Source: Streptomyces sp. CB00455
Lineage (GTDB): Bacteria; Actinomycetota; Actinomycetes; Streptomycetales; Streptomycetaceae
Reading direction: 5' to 3'
Assembly (NCBI RefSeq): GCF_001905445.1
Contig: NZ_LIVQ01000002.1
Location: 620,001-684,000, forward strand
DNA length: 64,000 bases
Position numbers and translations under genes: made by a program
Part shown: in pieces, positions 48,186-58,250 of the stretch
How positions within the stretch are numbered: the stretch's first letter is position 1
Layout of the letters: every line of letters starts with the position of its first letter
Notes under the pieces: generated by a model
Told to the model about the DNA's origin: nothing
The model's input: only the letters and a program-made list of their open reading frames with translations
Databases searched by the model: none

Positions 48186-49133
48186 CTACGCTCCGAAACC
48201 GCCCAGCAGCACTCCGGTGAGGGCCCCGGCGGCCATGAAGGGGCCGAAGGCGTAGCCGTGGCGGCTGCCGCCGGGACCGCGCAGGACCAGCACCAGGCCG
48301 TACAGGGCCCCGTAGAGGAGGCCCAGGAAGGCCCCGGTGGCCCATACCCCCCACCCGTACCACCCAAGAGCGACCCCCAGCGAGAGCGCCAGCTTGACGT
48401 CGCCGAAGCCCATCCCGTCGGGGTTGATCAGGAAGAGCACCAGGTACCCGGCGCCCAGGAGGCAGCCGCCCAGCAGGGCGAGCGGCCAGGACCCGGCAGA
48501 GCGGGGCGCGAGGGCGGCGGCGCCGAGCAGGGCGGGGGCCGCGGCGGCGAGGGGGAGGGTCAGTACGTCGGGCAGCCGGTGCACGGCGCGGTCGACGAGG
48601 GCGAGCAGCAGGACCAGCGGGGCGAGGCCCACGTACGCCACGGCTTCGGGCCGCGCCCCGACGGCCGCCCCCAGCACGGCGCAGACGCCCCCGCCGAGCA
48701 GGGCGAGGGGCGCGGCCCGCCGGCCGTAGCCGTGCCCGCGCCCGTGCGCGTCCGGCCGCGCCCCCGGCCGGCCCGGGCCGCCCCCCGGGGACCCGGCGGC
48801 CCCCGGCCCCCCCGCCACGCCCCCGGAACCGCCGACCGCCCCCGGCGCCCCCTCCGGACACCCCCCGGGCCCCCCCGCCACGGCGGATCCACCTGCGGAG
48901 CTGGGGCCCGGGGCGGCGGGGTGGGCCGCGGGGGTGGGGCCCGGCTGTGCGGGGCCGCCCGCGGGGGTGCGGCAGCGGGCCGGACCGAGCCAGCCCCGCA
49001 GGGGGTGGCCCTGCGGGCAGCGGTCCCGCCAGGGTTCACCCGGTTCGACGGACAGACGGTGGACAGCGCGCGGCAGCAGCAGCCCGGCGGCCACCCCGTA
49101 CGCGGCGGCGAGAACGATCACGACCACACCCAT
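48186..49133 (-). CDS. A24-family prepilin peptidase
   Basis: 315 residues from ATG 49133 (MGVVVIVLAAAYG); upstream open frame is repeat-derived. An N-terminal helix is followed by a short degenerate remnant of the methylase domain (RDRCPQGHPLRGWLGPARC) lacking a full C-x2-C pair. A Gly/Pro/Ala linker of about 80 residues follows, then the multi-pass peptidase core. The two catalytic aspartates are visible: LVDRAVHRLPDVLTLPL and GMGFGDVKLAL. It would cleave class III signal peptides, including the Flp pilin and TadE-type proteins encoded at 57-64 kb. Separation from the Tad locus is common in actinobacteria. Confidence 0.88.
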   Translation of the reverse strand: MGVVVIVLAAAYGVAAGLLLPRAVHRLSVEPGEPWRDRCPQGHPLRGWLGPARCRTPAGGPAQPGPTPAAHPAAPGPSSAGGSAVAGGPGGCPEGAPGAVGGSGGVAGGPGAAGSPGGGPGRPGARPDAHGRGHGYGRRAAPLALLGGGVCAVLGAAVGARPEAVAYVGLAPLVLLLALVDRAVHRLPDVLTLPLAAAAPALLGAAALAPRSAGSWPLALLGGCLLGAGYLVLFLINPDGMGFGDVKLALSLGVALGWYGWGVWATGAFLGLLYGALYGLVLVLRGPGGSRHGYAFGPFMAAGALTGVLLGGFGA

Positions 49134-49719
49134 CCGGCGACGGTAGGCCCCACCGCACCCCGGCGGCCAGCCCGTCCCGGGCCCGGCCGGATCCCGCCCG
49201 CCCGGCCGGCGGCGGCAGCGCGGCGGGATCCGGGCGGGCGGTGGCAGCGCGGCGGGCGCGCGGCGCAACGCGGCAACGCGGCGGGGTGCGGCAGCACGGC
49301 CCAACGCGGCCACGCGCCCGGCGCGCGGCGCGGCGCGGCGCGGCAATGCGGCGGGATGCGGCGCAGCGCGGTGCCGCGTTGCGGGATCCGGGCGGGCGGT
49401 GGCAGCGCGGCGGGCGCGCGGCGCAACGCGGCGGCGCAACGCGGCAGCGCAACGCGGCAGCGCAGCCCGACGCGGCAGCGCGGCGGGATCCGGGCGGGCG
49501 GTGGCAGCGCGGCAACGCGGCGGGATGCGGCGCAGCGCGGTGCCGCGTTGCGGGATCTGCCCGGCCCCGGCAGGCCGCCGACGTCGGTGTCGGGGCACCA
49601 CGGGGCCTGTCGGTCGGCGGGGGGCCGCCCAGGGCTTCGGCGACGGGGTCGGGGGGACCCGGGCGCCCGACGCCCCAGGGCCCGGCGTCATCGGCGGATG
49701 ACCCCCTAAGGTGGCCGCC
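49134..49719. repeat. Repeat-rich GC block upstream of the prepilin peptidase
   Basis: About 590 bases without a credible gene, built from GCGGCAGCGCGGC-type words. A 50-bp segment at 49225-49274 recurs exactly at 49383-49432, and a 41-bp segment at 49348-49388 recurs at 49517-49557; a third partial copy begins at 49485. BamHI-like GGATCC cores mark the units. Its leftward translation is Pro/Arg/Ala only. It separates divergent genes, so promoters for both must lie at its edges. Confidence 0.75.
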
Positions 49720-50088
49720 ATGGCGAACTGGCAGGACGGCGAGGGCACCCTCCGCATCGGGGAGGTGGCCGTCCCGCTGGAGATTGCCGCCTCCTACCGG
49801 GCCCGCACCCGGGGCCTCCTGGGGCGGGACGGCATCGGCAGCGCCATGCTGCTCACGCCCGCGACAGGGGTGCACACCTTCCGGATGCGGTTCGCCATCG
49901 ACGTGGCGTACCTCGACCGGCGGTTTCGCGTCCTGGCCGTCGTCACCATGGCTCCCGGGCGGCTCGGACTGCCCCGGCCGCGCTCCCGGCACGTGCTGGA
50001 GGCCGCCGCGGGGGCGATGGCCGCTTGGGGCCTGCGGGTCGGTACCGCCGTGAAGGTGGACGTATCCGGGCGTCTCACTCCCGGCTAG
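49720..50088 (+). CDS. DUF192 domain protein
   Basis: 122 residues from ATG 49720 (AAGGTG 7-12 bases upstream). The DUF192 fold is clear: ASYRARTRGLLGRDGIGSAMLLTPATGVHTFRMRFAIDVAYLDRRFRVLAV, ending VLEAAAGAMAAWGLRVGTAVKV. Family members are small secreted or cytoplasmic proteins of unknown function; this one lacks a signal peptide. The prepilin peptidase lies on the other side of the repeat block; DUF192 genes are often seen near Tad pilus loci, which may be relevant. Confidence 0.85.
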   Translation: MANWQDGEGTLRIGEVAVPLEIAASYRARTRGLLGRDGIGSAMLLTPATGVHTFRMRFAIDVAYLDRRFRVLAVVTMAPGRLGLPRPRSRHVLEAAAGAMAAWGLRVGTAVKVDVSGRLTPG

Positions 50089-50147
50089 GCGCGATCCCGC
50101 CCCGGCGGTAGGTTGGGGCGGTTGAGCTGGGGTGTCAGGGGAGCGGC

Positions 50148-50765
50148 ATGACGGAGAACGCGCGGATCAAGGCGCTGGAGCAGATCATGCCGGCGACGCA
50201 CGGCGCCGACGAGGACATCGACTGGCAGGCGGCCGAGGCGGCCTGGGGCACCCGTTTCCCGGCCGACTTCGTCGCCTTCATGGGCCGCTTCGGTGCGGGC
50301 TCCATCAACGGCGAGGCCAGCATCCTGCTCCCCCTCCCCAAGCCCGGACTGCAATGGGACCCGGCCGAGATGGCCGAGGAGACCGACAACGCGCGCCAGG
50401 TGTGGGAGGCACAAGGCGGCCGGTCCGCCTTCGACGTGGATCCCGAGTCGATCCTCGCCTGGGGTGTCACCGGCGGGTCCGACATCCTGTGCTGGCTCAC
50501 CTCCGACCCCGATCCGGACCGGTGGCCGGTGCTGGTGTGCGGGCGGCACACCGCCGACTCCTTCGCCGTGTACCCGTACGGCATGGCGGAGTTCCTGTAC
50601 CGGCTGTGCTCCGACGAGTTCGACGTCAGCCCCGTCAGCATCACCTTCTGGGACGGCGGCCACCTCAGCTTCGTCCACTGGCGCAAGGCTCAGCGGCGCT
50701 GGCAGGAGGGCCGCAACCCCGAGACGGGTGAGCCCGACCCGTACGCGGGCGAGTTCGCCGACTGA
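50148..50765 (+). CDS. SMI1/KNR4 (SUKH) family protein
   Basis: 205 residues; GGGGAG 5-10 bases before the ATG. The SUKH signature is WQAAEAAWGTRFPADFVAFMGRFGAGSING, followed by a WGVTGGSDILCWLTSDPDPDRWPVLVCGR strand pair and a FLYRLCSDEF helix. SUKH proteins are frequently immunity proteins against nuclease toxins, but no toxin gene is adjacent; stand-alone copies are common in streptomycetes. Cytoplasmic. A terminator follows. Confidence 0.85.
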   Translation: MTENARIKALEQIMPATHGADEDIDWQAAEAAWGTRFPADFVAFMGRFGAGSINGEASILLPLPKPGLQWDPAEMAEETDNARQVWEAQGGRSAFDVDPESILAWGVTGGSDILCWLTSDPDPDRWPVLVCGRHTADSFAVYPYGMAEFLYRLCSDEFDVSPVSITFWDGGHLSFVHWRKAQRRWQEGRNPETGEPDPYAGEFAD

Positions 50766-50848
50766 CCGCCGGCGCCACGGCCCCGGCCCCCGGCCCGGAC
50801 CGGGGCCCCGCAGGTCCGCAAGCCCCCGCAGGCACCCGCAGGCACCCG

Positions 50849-50878
50849 AGCCCGTTTCCCCACCGGAAACGGGCTTTT
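50849..50878 (+). terminator. Rho-independent terminator after the SUKH gene
   Basis: AGCCCGTTTCC pairs with GGAAACGGGCT around a CCACC loop, followed by a short T run. Located 84 bases past the stop. Confidence 0.88.
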
Positions 50879-51097
50879 CGTCATGTCTACGCGCGTCCGA
50901 TTCGCCGATCGCATATCGGAAAACACCATTCGGAAAAGCCCCAGTTGGAGCATTGACCACAAGTGCACCCCCAAGGGAATCAACCACCCCGCCTCCGGGA
51001 GAGAATTTCGGCCAACGGGCCGTCAAAAGACACACCCCGGCCCGGAGCAACGCATAAGCAATGACGTGATCCAAAAGAAAATCAGGGGAACACACCC
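50879..51097 (+). promoter_or_regulatory. AT-rich promoter region of the solute-binding lipoprotein gene
   Basis: This part of the 332-base gap (50766-51097) is much more AT-rich than its surroundings, e.g. ATCCAAAAGAAAATCAGGGG just before the start. No gene is evident. It should hold the promoter; AGGGGA at 51083-51088 is the ribosome binding site. Confidence 0.5.
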
Positions 51098-52390
51098 GTG
51101 CGACGAATAATCTTCGGCCCGGCCGCCACCACGGCCGTGCTCGGCCTGCTGATACCCCTGGCCGGATGCGGCGGCTCCGGCGGCGGCGCAGGTGACCGCG
51201 GGACACTGCACCTCGTCGCCGCCGAATACGGCGACTCTCCGGCCACCAGCTCAAAGGCGTTCTGGGACAAGGTGACCGGCGATTTCACCTCCGCCAACCC
51301 CGGCATCAAGGTCGACGTCCGGCTCCTGCCGTGGGCCGACATCGACCGCGAGGTCTCCCGCATGGTCAAGGACGGCCACGCCCCCGACATGGCCCTCATG
51401 GGCTCCTATTCGGACTTCGCGGCCCAGGGCAAGCTCTATTCCGCCGACGAACTCCTCTCGGTGAATGCCGAGGCCAACTTCCTGCCGCCGCTGGCCGACG
51501 CGGGTTCCGTCGGCAACACCCTCTACGGCCTGCCCTTCGTGGCGAGCAGTCGTCTGCTCTTCTACAACGAGGCGCTGTTCCGGCAGGCCGGTCTCGCCAC
51601 CGCGCCCGCCCCGAAGACCTGGTCGGACCTGAAGGCCGCCGCGGTCAAGCTCAAGGAGAAGGGGGTGAAGTACCCGTACGCCATGCCCCTGGGTCCCGAG
51701 GAGGCGCACGCCGAGGCGATGATCTGGGAGCTGAGCAACGGCGGCGGCTACGCCGACAACAGCGGCAACTACAACCTGGCCTCCGACCAGAACGTCCAGA
51801 CCTGGCGCTGGGTCAAGGAGAACCTGGTCGCCCCCGGCCTCACCGGCCCCACCCCGCCGCCCCAGCTCAACCGGGCCGACGCCTTCGCCGCCTTCCTGCG
51901 GGGCGAGGTCGGCATGCTCAACGGCTATCCCTCGCTCGCCCACGAGGCCCGCGCCAAGGGCATCGGCGTCGGCGCCGTCACCATGCCGGTCTCCGACACC
52001 CTTGGTTCCGGGGAGAGCACGCCGACCGTGGGCGTCGCCGACTGGATGACCGCCTTCCGGCAGAACGGCAAGCGCGCCGAGATCGGCACGTTCCTGGACT
52101 TCGTCTACCGGGACGAGAACCTCTCCGACTTCGCCACCCGCTACCACCTGCTGCCGTCCACCGTCTCCGCCTCGCGCACCCCGGCCGGCGGCGGCCTCGA
52201 CACGAAGGACGAGGAGTTCCTGACCGCCCTGCGCGGCGCCCAGCTCTACCCGGTCAACGACCCCTCCTGGGTGACGGTCAGCGACACCATCAAGCGCAAC
52301 ATCGGCCGCGCCGTGGAACCGGGGAGCGACCCGAAGGCCGTCCTGGACGACATCGCCGCCCAGGCGAACCAGGCGCAGAAGAAGCGCTGA
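51098..52390 (+). CDS. Extracellular solute-binding lipoprotein (ABC sugar type)
   Basis: 430 residues from GTG 51098. Lipoprotein signal with lipobox LAGC (LLIPLAGCGGSGG). The family 1 solute-binding fold is shown by FTSANPGIKVDVRLLPWADIDREVSRMVKDGHAPDMALMG, then YGLPFVASSRLLFYNEALFRQAGL and APKTWSDLKAAAVKLKEKG. It would capture a sugar or oligosaccharide at the outer membrane face for an ABC importer. No permease or ATPase gene is adjacent, so it must use subunits encoded elsewhere or have a sensory role. Confidence 0.9.
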   Translation: MRRIIFGPAATTAVLGLLIPLAGCGGSGGGAGDRGTLHLVAAEYGDSPATSSKAFWDKVTGDFTSANPGIKVDVRLLPWADIDREVSRMVKDGHAPDMALMGSYSDFAAQGKLYSADELLSVNAEANFLPPLADAGSVGNTLYGLPFVASSRLLFYNEALFRQAGLATAPAPKTWSDLKAAAVKLKEKGVKYPYAMPLGPEEAHAEAMIWELSNGGGYADNSGNYNLASDQNVQTWRWVKENLVAPGLTGPTPPPQLNRADAFAAFLRGEVGMLNGYPSLAHEARAKGIGVGAVTMPVSDTLGSGESTPTVGVADWMTAFRQNGKRAEIGTFLDFVYRDENLSDFATRYHLLPSTVSASRTPAGGGLDTKDEEFLTALRGAQLYPVNDPSWVTVSDTIKRNIGRAVEPGSDPKAVLDDIAAQANQAQKKR

Positions 52391-52532
52391 ATGCCGAAGG
52401 GGTCCCTGGGACGGGACCCGCCCCCTGCCGCCGAGCACCCCGCGTGCGGCACGACGACCACCGCGGCCCTCGATCAGAGGCCGCCGGCCCAGTCGCCCGA
52501 CGAGCACCCACAAGGTGCCGGGGCGGCCGGCC

Positions 52533-53192
52533 TCAGCGCTGTCCGCCGGCGCCGGCCCCCTTGGCCGCGCCCGCCCCGTTGTCCGGGGCGAAGGCCGTAC
52601 GGTACTGCTCGCAGCCGGAGTCCCAGCGCAGCGTGCCGGTGAGCGTGCCGTAGCCCGAGCGTGTGAGCGACCACTCCACCGTGTACTCCCCGGTGTCGCA
52701 GCCGACGCGCTTGCCGCCCGCGATCTTCTCCCGGCCCGTCGCCGGCTTCCCGGCCAGTTCCCGGTGCACCTCGCCCACCACGGCGCCCTTCGGGCCGCGC
52801 AGCACGGCGTGCACGACGATCGGGTGCGTACCCTCCTTGGTCGTCACGGCCTTCTTCACCAGCGTCGAATCCGACACCGACCAGGCGAACTCGTACGAGG
52901 GCTGCCACGCCAGGGTCGCGGGGTCGGGTGCCTGCCGTTCGACATCGGGGGCTCCGACGGGGCCGGGGCGGGTGACGGTCCTGTACTGCACACCGGTGTG
53001 GAAGCGGAACTGTCCCTCCACCTTGTGCATCTCGTCCTCGGTCCACATCGACTTCATGGCCTTCTCGCCGCCGGCCGGGTCCTGGAGGTACGCCGACGGC
53101 TCCGCGGCGGTGGCCGCCGCCTGGAAGAAGACGGGGGCGAGGGCGGCGGTGGCGGTGGCGAGGGCGAGAGCTGCGGTGCGGATGCGCTTCAT
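52533..53192 (-). CDS. Secreted hypothetical protein
   Basis: 219 residues with a clear Sec signal peptide (MKRIRTAALALATATAALAPVFFQAAATAA). The mature part has two cysteines (VGCDTGEYTVEW and SGCEQYRTAF) that could form one disulfide, and a beta-rich pattern (YEFAWSVSDSTLV, HPIVVHAVLRGP, TLTGTLRWD). Ends in an Ala/Gly tail. I do not recognise a family. It stands alone between convergent and tandem neighbours. Confidence 0.7.
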   Translation of the reverse strand: MKRIRTAALALATATAALAPVFFQAAATAAEPSAYLQDPAGGEKAMKSMWTEDEMHKVEGQFRFHTGVQYRTVTRPGPVGAPDVERQAPDPATLAWQPSYEFAWSVSDSTLVKKAVTTKEGTHPIVVHAVLRGPKGAVVGEVHRELAGKPATGREKIAGGKRVGCDTGEYTVEWSLTRSGYGTLTGTLRWDSGCEQYRTAFAPDNGAGAAKGAGAGGQR

Positions 53193-53376
53193 GCCCGGCC
53201 CAACGGGCCCCCGCGGCGGGCCGGAACGAGGTGGGGACTGCTTTCACCCGTACGGGAGGCCCGCTTCCGGCCATCCGAAATGATCAACTCCCCTTGTCGC
53301 GGGGGCACGGGGCGGGGCACGGGCACGGGGCGCGGGACCGGCGGGGCGCGGGGCCGGCGGGGCGCGGTACGCACGA

Positions 53377-53415
53377 GGCCCGGCCCCGGTGGAGTCCATC
53401 CACCGGGGCCGGGCC
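53377..53415 (-). terminator. Terminator after the MFS efflux gene
   Basis: A perfect 17-bp stem around a GTCCA loop, 46-84 bases past the stop at 53461. Confidence 0.8.
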
Positions 53416-53460
53416 CTGCCGACCGGAGCCGGCCGTCGTGTCGCGTCGTGTCGCGTCGCG

Positions 53461-55254
<1,794 letters not shown>

Positions 55255-55270
55255 AAGTGTGGGGAGAGCC

Positions 55271-55849
55271 ATGTCCAGCAGCAGTCCGCAGCAGCGCCGC
55301 GGCAACACGCGGCAGCGCATCCAGGACGTCGCACTGGAGCTCTTCGCCGAGCAGGGGTACGAGAAGACGTCGCTGCGCGAGATCGCGGAGCGGCTGGAGG
55401 TCACGAAGGCGGCGCTGTACTACCACTTCAAGACCAAGGAAGACATCATCATCAGCCTCTTCGAGGACCTGACGCGGCCGATCGACGAGCTGATCGCGTG
55501 GGCGGAGGGGGAGCCGAGCACCCTCGAGACCAAGCGGGAAGTACTGCGGCGCTACAGCGAGGCGATGGCGGCGGGCGCGCCGCTGTACCGCTTCATGCAG
55601 GAGAACCAGGCGACGATGCGCGAGCTGAGCATCGGCGAGACCGTGAAGAAGCGCCTCTTCCGGCTGGTGGAGCTGCTGCGCACGGAGGAGGCGCCCCTGG
55701 CGGACCAGGTGAGGTGCGTGAGCGCGCTCTTCACGCTGCACGCCGGGATGATGTTCCTCCAGCACGTGGAGGGCAACCCGGAGGAGACGCGCCAGGCGGC
55801 CCTGGAGGTCGCGACGGACCTCATCACGCGGGCGCACCACCACCTTTAG
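55271..55849 (+). CDS. TetR family transcriptional regulator
   Basis: 192 residues from ATG 55271 (GGGGAGAG upstream). N-terminal helix-turn-helix: RQRIQDVALELFAEQGYEKTSLREIAERLEVTKAALYYHFKTKEDII, textbook TetR. The C-terminal ligand domain ends in HAGMMFLQHVEGNPEETRQAALEVATDLI. Divergent from the DHA2 efflux gene and almost certainly its drug-responsive repressor. Confidence 0.95.
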   Translation: MSSSSPQQRRGNTRQRIQDVALELFAEQGYEKTSLREIAERLEVTKAALYYHFKTKEDIIISLFEDLTRPIDELIAWAEGEPSTLETKREVLRRYSEAMAAGAPLYRFMQENQATMRELSIGETVKKRLFRLVELLRTEEAPLADQVRCVSALFTLHAGMMFLQHVEGNPEETRQAALEVATDLITRAHHHL

Positions 55850-55993
55850 GAGCGGGGGCCGATGGCTGCCGCGGCCGGCGGACGCCTGGCCGGCGCGGGT
55901 GACTTGGCGGCCGGCGGCCGCTGCCGGTGCCCGGCCGTCGGCCCCGAAGGCGTCCGCGCCGGGGGCCCGGCGCCGCCGTCCTGGCGGCCGCGG

Positions 55994-56632
55994 CTACTTC
56001 TCGCCGCTGCGCGGGAAGGTGATCTCGACTCGGCGGTTCTTCTTGCGGCCTTCCTCGGTGCTGTTGTCTGCGATCGGGTAGTCCTCGCTGTACCCGCGGA
56101 CGTCGAAGACGACGCCGGGGCCGGTGACGGTCTTGGCCAGCTCCGCCTGCACGGCATCGGCCCGCTGCTTGGACAGCTCCTTGCCGTGCTCGTAGCTCCC
56201 CTGGTCATCGGTGAACCCGAAGACCCGCACGCGGGTCGCCTTCTGCGTGTTGATCTCATTGGCGACGGCCTGGATGCGGGCCGCCGCCTGCGCGTTGAAC
56301 ACGGCGCTGTTCTCGGGGAACAACACCTCGGACTGCAGCGCCATCATGACGGTCTGATTGGTCTCCTGCCGCCGCTGCTCCCCTCCGAGGTCCTCCACGA
56401 CCTCGGCGATGTCGAGCACCTTGACCGGTGCGAGGGTCCCGCCCTGCGGGATCTTCAGCCCGGGCGCCTGCGAGTCGATGGCCACGGGAGCGGAGGCGGA
56501 CGGCTCCGTGCCCGGTGGAACGGAAGGCTTGACGTCATCCGCGTACGCGGCAGTGGCGCCTGCCAGATGGGCTCCCGCGATCACGAGAGCGGAGATCGCT
56601 GTGGCTGCGGCTGCACGATGTCGTGAGGTCAT
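55994..56632 (-). CDS. OmpA-like peptidoglycan-associated protein
   Basis: 212 residues from ATG 56632, 4 bases after the lipoprotein stop. A signal peptide (AAATAISALVIAGAHLAGATAAYA) is followed by a linker and an OmpA-C domain: SEVLFPENSAVFNAQAAARIQAVANEI, RVRVFGFTDDQGSYEHGKELSKQRADAV, then STEEGRKKNRRVEITF with the conserved Asp and Arg that bind diaminopimelate. An OmpA-type domain in a Gram-positive implies anchoring to peptidoglycan. Last gene of the leftward Tad locus, so it may tether the pilus machine to the wall. Confidence 0.85.
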   Translation of the reverse strand: MTSRHRAAAATAISALVIAGAHLAGATAAYADDVKPSVPPGTEPSASAPVAIDSQAPGLKIPQGGTLAPVKVLDIAEVVEDLGGEQRRQETNQTVMMALQSEVLFPENSAVFNAQAAARIQAVANEINTQKATRVRVFGFTDDQGSYEHGKELSKQRADAVQAELAKTVTGPGVVFDVRGYSEDYPIADNSTEEGRKKNRRVEITFPRSGEK

Positions 56633-56636
56633 GGGG

Positions 56637-57227
56637 TCACCCGGAGATTTTGACAGTGGCCGTGGCAAAGGTGGGAAGGCTGAACTCAACCTCGGTGGTG
56701 GTGGCCGGCGGCGCCGGGAACTGCGCGAAGAACGGCACCACCTGACCTGGTCCGACGCTTGAGATGCCCGTGGTGCACAGGCACCTGGCCTCCGTGTCGC
56801 GCAGGACGTAATAGCGCTTCTTGCCGGCCTTGTCGACCAGAGTGGCACCCGCCACGGACTCCCCCGTCCCCTTCAGCTCGATGCCGCGCCAGGCCGATGT
56901 GCCGGCGAAGGACTCGGTGCCGGTGTTCTTGATCTGCCCGTTGACGGTGAGGAAGCCACCGGGGTCCCGCTGCAGGGAATTGACCGTCAGGACCATGCCA
57001 CTCGCCCCGTTGACCGTGGCGAGGACTTCAGTGGGCTCGGAGCTCTTGCCCGCGCTCGGGTCCGGGGCCTGGGATCCCGCCGCCTTCGACTGGGGCGCCG
57101 ACGGCGTCTGCGGCTCCTTGGGCTTGCCGCCGTCACCGCACCCGGCCAGGGCAAGGGCCAGGACCGCCACAACCGCGGCGGCCGCTCCCCCGCGGACCTT
57201 CGCCGTCTGCCGCATGCTCATCTGCAC
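56637..57227 (-). CDS. Putative lipoprotein of the Tad locus
   Basis: 196 residues from GTG 57227 (GAGGAA 4-9 bases upstream); ATG 57221 is also possible. Lipobox LALAGCG near residue 30, then a Ser/Pro/Lys-rich spacer. The mature domain (VLATVNGASGMVLTVNSLQRDPGGFLTVNGQIKNTGTESF...) is beta-rich, like the FxLYD/DUF4352-type immunoglobulin-like domains of surface proteins. A CLC motif (EARCLCTTG) is unusual. Lies between the TadG-like and OmpA-like genes; probably a surface component of the same assembly. Not recognised further. Confidence 0.7.
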   Translation of the reverse strand: MQMSMRQTAKVRGGAAAAVVAVLALALAGCGDGGKPKEPQTPSAPQSKAAGSQAPDPSAGKSSEPTEVLATVNGASGMVLTVNSLQRDPGGFLTVNGQIKNTGTESFAGTSAWRGIELKGTGESVAGATLVDKAGKKRYYVLRDTEARCLCTTGISSVGPGQVVPFFAQFPAPPATTTEVEFSLPTFATATVKISG

Positions 57228-57259
57228 TGCTTCCTCTGCTCGGTCGATCGGTCAGTGGG

Positions 57260-57892
57260 TCAGTCGGTCAGGTACACGTCGAACATCTTCCTCGCCAAGG
57301 CGTTCCACGTGCCGGGGTGCTTGGGGTCGAAAGCGATTTCCTTGCCCCCCTCGCACTGGATCGTGAAGCGTCCAGGCTCGGCCGGAAGGCTCTCCGTGGG
57401 GGCGCGGGTCTCACCCGCCGGCAGCTCCCCGAGATGGCAACGGGGCTTGATGACCGCGGTGGCGTCAGCCGTCCCGTGCATGACGTCGGTCCCGGGGATC
57501 ACCGACTTCCCCACCGTCTCGTGCGTCTTCACGGCAACCGTGAAGCGGAGGGGCGAGGGGACACACGTCGTCGCCTCGGCGGCGTTCTTCTCGGCGAAGG
57601 CCTCCGCCGCCTCACAAGCGTCCTCCGTGAAGAACCGCTCACCGTCGAGGATCTTCTCCCATGCCGCAGGCTCCAGGTCCGCGAGGACCAGGCCAGGGAC
57701 CAGGTGGTCACGCGCATGGCGCGCGGCCGCCAGGGCCGCCGCGTCGGCGGCGCCTTGGGCGTCGCTGCGGGTCGCCGAAGCCTGCCCCACGACGAAGAGC
57801 GCGAGCGCGGCGAAGAGCAGACCCGCCACCACCACGACGTAGAGGGGGAAGGCCTGCCCGCGGTCGGCCGTGCGCCCGTCACGCGAGGCCAT
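57260..57892 (-). CDS. TadG-like pilus assembly protein
   Basis: 210 residues from ATG 57892, which shares its A with the pilin stop (TAATG), so they are translationally coupled. N-terminal DRGQAFPLYVVVVAGLLFAALALFVVGQA is the single hydrophobic helix of TadG/TadE-N proteins. It is followed by the ATRSDAQGAADAAALAAARHARDHL segment diagnostic of the putative Flp pilus-assembly TadG N-terminal domain. The C-terminal part is exported and has several cysteines. It likely builds the base or tip of the Flp pilus. Confidence 0.8.
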   Translation of the reverse strand: MASRDGRTADRGQAFPLYVVVVAGLLFAALALFVVGQASATRSDAQGAADAAALAAARHARDHLVPGLVLADLEPAAWEKILDGERFFTEDACEAAEAFAEKNAAEATTCVPSPLRFTVAVKTHETVGKSVIPGTDVMHGTADATAVIKPRCHLGELPAGETRAPTESLPAEPGRFTIQCEGGKEIAFDPKHPGTWNALARKMFDVYLTD

Positions 57893-58140
57893 TAGCCGGC
57901 TTTGATGTCGTCCACTGCCTTTTTGATCTTGGTGGTGATCTCCGAGCCGATGCCCGAGCCGACGATGGCACCGATGATCACCAGCACCACCAGGATGATG
58001 CCCAGGTATTCGAAGGCGGTCTGTCCGCTGTCGGGCCGCTGTGCATAGCGCTCGCGCATCTTCGCCACCGCCGTGTCCGTCCATCCACTCAGACGGATCT
58101 TCGTCTCGACGGACGCTTTCAGCAGCGCGTTGTGTGACAT
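57892..58140 (-). CDS. Flp-type pilin
   Basis: 82 residues with GGAGGAATACCCC before the ATG. A 30-residue positively charged leader ends at G, then QTAFEYLGIILVVLVIIGAIVG. This is the class III prepilin cleavage site: G at -1, E at +5, Y at +6, then a 20-residue hydrophobic core. Cleavage by an A24 peptidase, such as that at 48186-49133, would release a subunit of about 45 residues. Probably the major pilin of the Tad system. The leader is longer than in proteobacterial Flp pilins. Confidence 0.85.
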   Translation of the reverse strand: MSHNALLKASVETKIRLSGWTDTAVAKMRERYAQRPDSGQTAFEYLGIILVVLVIIGAIVGSGIGSEITTKIKKAVDDIKAG

Positions 58141-58250
58141 GGGGTATTCCTCCCGGGCAGGTGCCGCTGTCAGTGTGCGGACCGTACGGCGAGTCACCGT
58201 TCGTTACCAAGGGTCCCGGGGCCCAATTACGGACCCACTGCGCACCGCGT

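Noticed and set aside
49201..49560. Possible CRISPR-like array
   Set aside because: The repeats are of unequal length, overlap each other and lack uniform unique spacers; no cas genes are present.
49134..49757. Extended N-terminus of the prepilin peptidase through the repeat block
   Set aside because: The extension is Pro/Arg/Ala repeats without a membrane helix; ATG 49133 immediately precedes the expected first helix.
50148..50765. Immunity gene of a toxin pair
   Set aside because: SUKH proteins often are, but no toxin gene is adjacent.
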